Below, in pieces: positions 60,805 through 64,000 of a stretch of DNA of 64,000 nucleotides; the stretch's first letter is position 1, and every line of letters begins with the position of its first letter. A model generated the notes under the pieces. That model worked only from the letters and a program-made list of their open reading frames with translations, made no database searches and was not told where the DNA came from. Source of the stretch: Neckera pumila (taxonomy: Eukaryota; Streptophyta; Bryopsida; Hypnales; Neckeraceae); assembly GCA_963969595.1 (NCBI GenBank), contig OZ018408.1:37076108-37140107 (forward strand), written 5' to 3'. The position numbers and the translations under genes are program-made.

Positions 60805-61292
60805 AATTAAACCTCCGACATTAATACCGGTATATTGAATTCTCCGGTGCTCTTCCTTTCTGATCGTGAATCTTCCAGCTCCCGAAATTAAGCTCCCATC
60901 CAGTGAGAAAATAGTAACCTACACCAACTGATCAGTTCAGGTTCAATCCAAGTGTTCACAATATGCTTTAATTTACAGTAATTTTCAAAAATTCACTCCC
61001 ACCAAATGGAATAGAAAACAGCAAAAACAGGAAAAGAAAAAAATGAAAAAGAAAAAAAATGAAAAAGAAAACTTCTAAACAGGACGGAAGAAGAAGAAGA
61101 AAGAAACCGGTGCACAGTCATTCTCTAATCAGCCTGGCATCAGGTTCAGCAGCAGAGTTCCTACCGTATGGAATTAAAATGACAAAAAAATTGAATGAAT
61201 AAGCTTACTCAATACTCTGCCCTCATAAGGTATGTACACCCATAATAAACACTGCCCAAAATGTGACACCTATATTTGAACCAAGCTGTGTC
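60805..61292. other. Spacer between two facing copies, with a purine tract
   Basis: From about 61013 to 61106 the + strand is almost purely A/G (AAAAGAAAAAAATGAAAAAG and similar, then GAAGAAGAAGAAAG). No gene. Confidence 0.6.
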
Positions 61293-62226
61293 TTAACCCC
61301 TAAAGTTTCATGACTATGTAATCACCAAAAACGTTCCAAAACTGCCATTTCTAATACAACTACCAAATTTTTGGAAAAAAAATAATTTTTGACACATGTA
61401 ACTGTAGGATCTTGTAGTACGATATTTTGAAAACATGTGGTAAAATTTTTAGAAAATTCCACCTTGTGGATCATAAGATATAAGCATTCAAAGTCTTGAA
61501 AACCATTTTTTCAATCCTGCAAAAAACCGGGCAGCTGCACTTTGCAAGCTCACTTTTCAATGAAAAAATGCCGATAAAGGTGGTGCTTCTTTGAATTCAG
61601 TTTCCTAAACAAGTTGTCTATATGCATGAAAAATTTCACATCATTTGGAATTGTACAACATATAGGAAAAAAATAGTAAGTAGAAAGAAGTAGAAAATGA
61701 TTCAAAATACTAAATTGTTAAAAATTTAATCATGGAATTTAAAAATGCCAATCCCAACGGTTGTAATGTTGTAATAATCAATCTACATCCTAGGATTTTA
61801 TTTTTTTCCAAACATATTGAAAATTGAGTTAAATAGACGACTTTAAAGTTTTTTTTAGAGTAGAGAATCCATAACTGCCCGCAATTCAAAAAACCTCATA
61901 ACTTTTGACTCATTCATTGAAATGGAGTGACTCAAAGCTTTTTAAGTATATATAAATAGTAGAGAACCAATTTCAAAAAAGAATTTCCAGAAAAAATGAT
62001 TTTTTCTGATCTGCCCAAATTGCCCGGTTACGAAAAAAAGTAACATATTAGGTCACAACTTTTGCCTTGTATTTCGAAATGTCATGAAACTTGGTACACA
62101 TGAAGATATTCCTCGCCCCCACCTTCTATTAAAATTTCAGCCTCAAATATGGATATCTCTAGTCACACGTACCTGCTCAAAATTTCTATACGGCCAAAAA
62201 ATGCATGTTGGTCCTTTAGGGGTTAA
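61293..62226. mobile_element. TTAA-ended 0.9-kb element, copy I
   Basis: It starts TTAACCCCTAAAG and ends CTTTAGGGGTTAA; 934 bp, with a perfect 13-bp terminal inverted repeat. It is the closest relative of copy B. An extra ~30 bp (GACTTTAAAGTTTTTTTTAG) at 61845-61875 accounts for the length difference. Confidence 0.85.
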
Positions 62227-64000
62227 AAATCAAGATGTTGATTACATAAGATGTATACAATCAAAACATACGACTGAAGCTATGAGAGTTTAGTGTTGAT
62301 TTTTGATACACTTGGAGATAATACTTTGAAAAGTCATAACGTACTCATACGGTGTCCAAATGCATGCGTTGGAAACTTAGAATCCTCTTTCAGCTGCCAA
62401 TAAGATCCAATAAAAATAAATTACGTTTCATACTACTAATCATGCTCTGTTGTACTAAACTTAATTTCGTGACGATTTTAGGAGAGCATATGTTGCACAC
62501 TCTTGTTCTAGCTGAGGACTTCATCAAGTAGCCTACTGTACGCAGCAATAGGCAGCAATAGGCAGCAAGACACTCAACACTGTCAACAGTGTTCGTCCTG
62601 CTTCTCACACTCCAGCGGCAAAGATATAATCAAACCAAGTCATAAATTTTTTCTTTTTTTCTTTTTTCTGCATTATTATAATGACAGAGTTACAGACCAG
62701 GATTTGACCACAGGACAGTTGACAAACCATAGACAGGGAAAAGAGGCCAAGTAAACTTAAAGCTAAAAGTTAAGGAAAGCTTGAGCTCCAGGCTCATGAA
62801 TGCTCCCCTTATGGTACCTTATGGCAGAAGCAGGGGCAGTCTTCAATAGTCTTCACTTGTTGCCCAGTCAGGCTGCTTCCTCTCCGGGTTCTGTGTTCTT
62901 CGCATTGTGAGCTTTGGGTCCCAGCTTGCTTAACTTTAGCCTAATTCTCCAGATCACGAAGCTAGTGCTGCAAGTTAAGCTTTGTTTGGAAAGTACGTAG
63001 TTTACCTGCATTGTCTTTGTATAGAGCTAGCTTCAGTCTCAAAGGTCGGGCTTTCAGGGCTGCTCGCTCGGGAAGTGAAGATTGCGGCGTGTATAGTGCG
63101 TGTGAAGGAGTTCCCGCTGCTGCAGCTGTTCTTTTCTTCGAGGCAAGCTTTGTGAAGCTCATCAGCAGGAGGTGAGAGCTTGCAACCCTCTTTGAAGATC
63201 ATTTGCAACCGTGTAGAGTGTTCGTTTCCTGTTTTTCTTTAGGATTTCTATCAAAGTTTGCAATAAGATTGCTCACTGGGTTCGGTTTCTTAGGAGAATG
63301 TGGGGGAAATATCTACTGAAATGGACACTACTGGTACATTCTCTACATAGAACATGGTTACCACTCAGACTGTGTTTCATCAGAGCAAGAGAATCATCTC
63401 GTTACTTTAATGGAGCCAAGCAACACTTTCGATTTCCACACAACAATCTTCTTGCCTGTAGAATTACACTGTAGAATTACAGAAATTTGCATAGTTGGTT
63501 GCAGATAGTTGAAGCTATGGCAGGTGCCACAAATTGAACCAAACTGCAGAAAACCATGAACACGAAACACCGTTACGACGAGAGTGTAGAGTACCCCTCT
63601 CAGTACGTAGCAATACATAAAGAGGTTAGAATACCAAGTTCTAATACACCAAACTCAAATGCTGTCAGTGCGTTTTTTGCTGTGGAAGGACCGTAAGCGT
63701 TAGGAAAGCGACCTCACATCCACCCACTAGTCTCTTGCTTGCAGGGCCACAGGGCAGAGACCCGCAGTGTTCACAGAATGTGGCTAAATTTAGCAAATCT
63801 TCTACCCCCAAACCTTACAGCTACCAAAATGGAAAAGCCAGTCTCTCGTAAATTTGAATTTCTCCCACATTTAGCAGTCTTTTAGCCACTAACTTGAGCT
63901 AACTTATGAAATTCACATTTGCGGCTCGTACTGGCACAGAGAGACGATGTGTCATTCCTGTGGTGGGGTCGATATTCCTCCATCATACCAGACAGCCGGC
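62227..64000. other. Gene-like composition, no gene recognised
   Basis: From about 62500 the base composition is more even and there are splice-like sites (AGGAG/GTGAGA near 63170). The longest frames are 66-74 codons on the minus strand, including one with a true ATG (63162-62962, MSFTKLASKKRT) that shows no domain. It could be the leader or promoter of a gene that continues past the window, or non-coding. Confidence 0.3.

Noticed and set aside
58551..62293. 60-90 codon frames inside TTAA-family copies (58551, 60516, 62084)
   Set aside because: They have shadow similarity to each other only because the DNA copies are related; stops and shifts interrupt them in sister copies and they lack transposase motifs.

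Overview
The window looks like nuclear DNA of a land plant. Three things support this: GT-AG introns of about 0.25-0.74 kb, telo-box motifs (AAACCCTA) in a probable 5' leader, and plant-type protein families (a plant-type LEA_2 membrane protein, a TRAPPC6/Trs33 subunit whose protein matches the plant form, and Ty1/copia relics). Low gene density, very AT-rich spacers and many small old transposons would fit a non-seed plant such as a bryophyte or lycophyte. That last step is inference; I cannot name the species. I saw no tRNA, rRNA or CRISPR array.

Three protein-coding genes can be supported, all on the + strand. (1) 11735-12292 is an intronless gene for a secreted protein built of two nearly identical 79-residue, four-cysteine repeats, with a TATA-like box and a polyadenylation signal. 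(2) 20413-22519 is a three-exon gene for a single-pass LEA_2 (NDR1/HIN1-like) protein of 221 residues. (3) 35439-37343 is a four-exon gene for the TRAPP tethering-complex subunit TRAPPC6/Trs33, 178 residues, with a very short last coding exon (29 nt). These genes show no sign of working together.

The rest is mostly transposon-derived. Two decayed Ty1/copia elements lie head to head: a minus-strand one with recognisable LTRs and primer-binding site (23052-28896) and a plus-strand one (about 28907-31960). Both have smaller elements inserted in them. At least ten kinds of short inverted-repeat or foldback element are scattered from end to end.

The most interesting repeat is a 0.9-kb family present in seven clear copies plus two degraded ones. 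Its ends read TTAA-CCCCTAAAG ... CTTTAGGGG-TTAA, the arrangement expected of piggyBac-like elements, and one end of several copies carries a hairpin whose two sides change together. Three elements are chained end to end at 47134-49093 with shared TTAA or TTA junctions, and two copies face each other at 59860-62226.

Layout: 1-9400 AT-rich spacer with small elements; 9400-12750 more GC-rich island with the secreted repeat protein; 12750-18550 spacer with a long inverted repeat; 18550-22560 LEA_2 gene; 23050-31960 nested copia elements; 33576-34417 two abutting inverted-repeat elements; 34650-37500 TRAPPC6; 37500-57990 spacer with elements and a few unassigned GC-rich islands; 57995-62226 cluster of the TTAA family; 62500-64000 gene-like sequence with no gene I can recognise.
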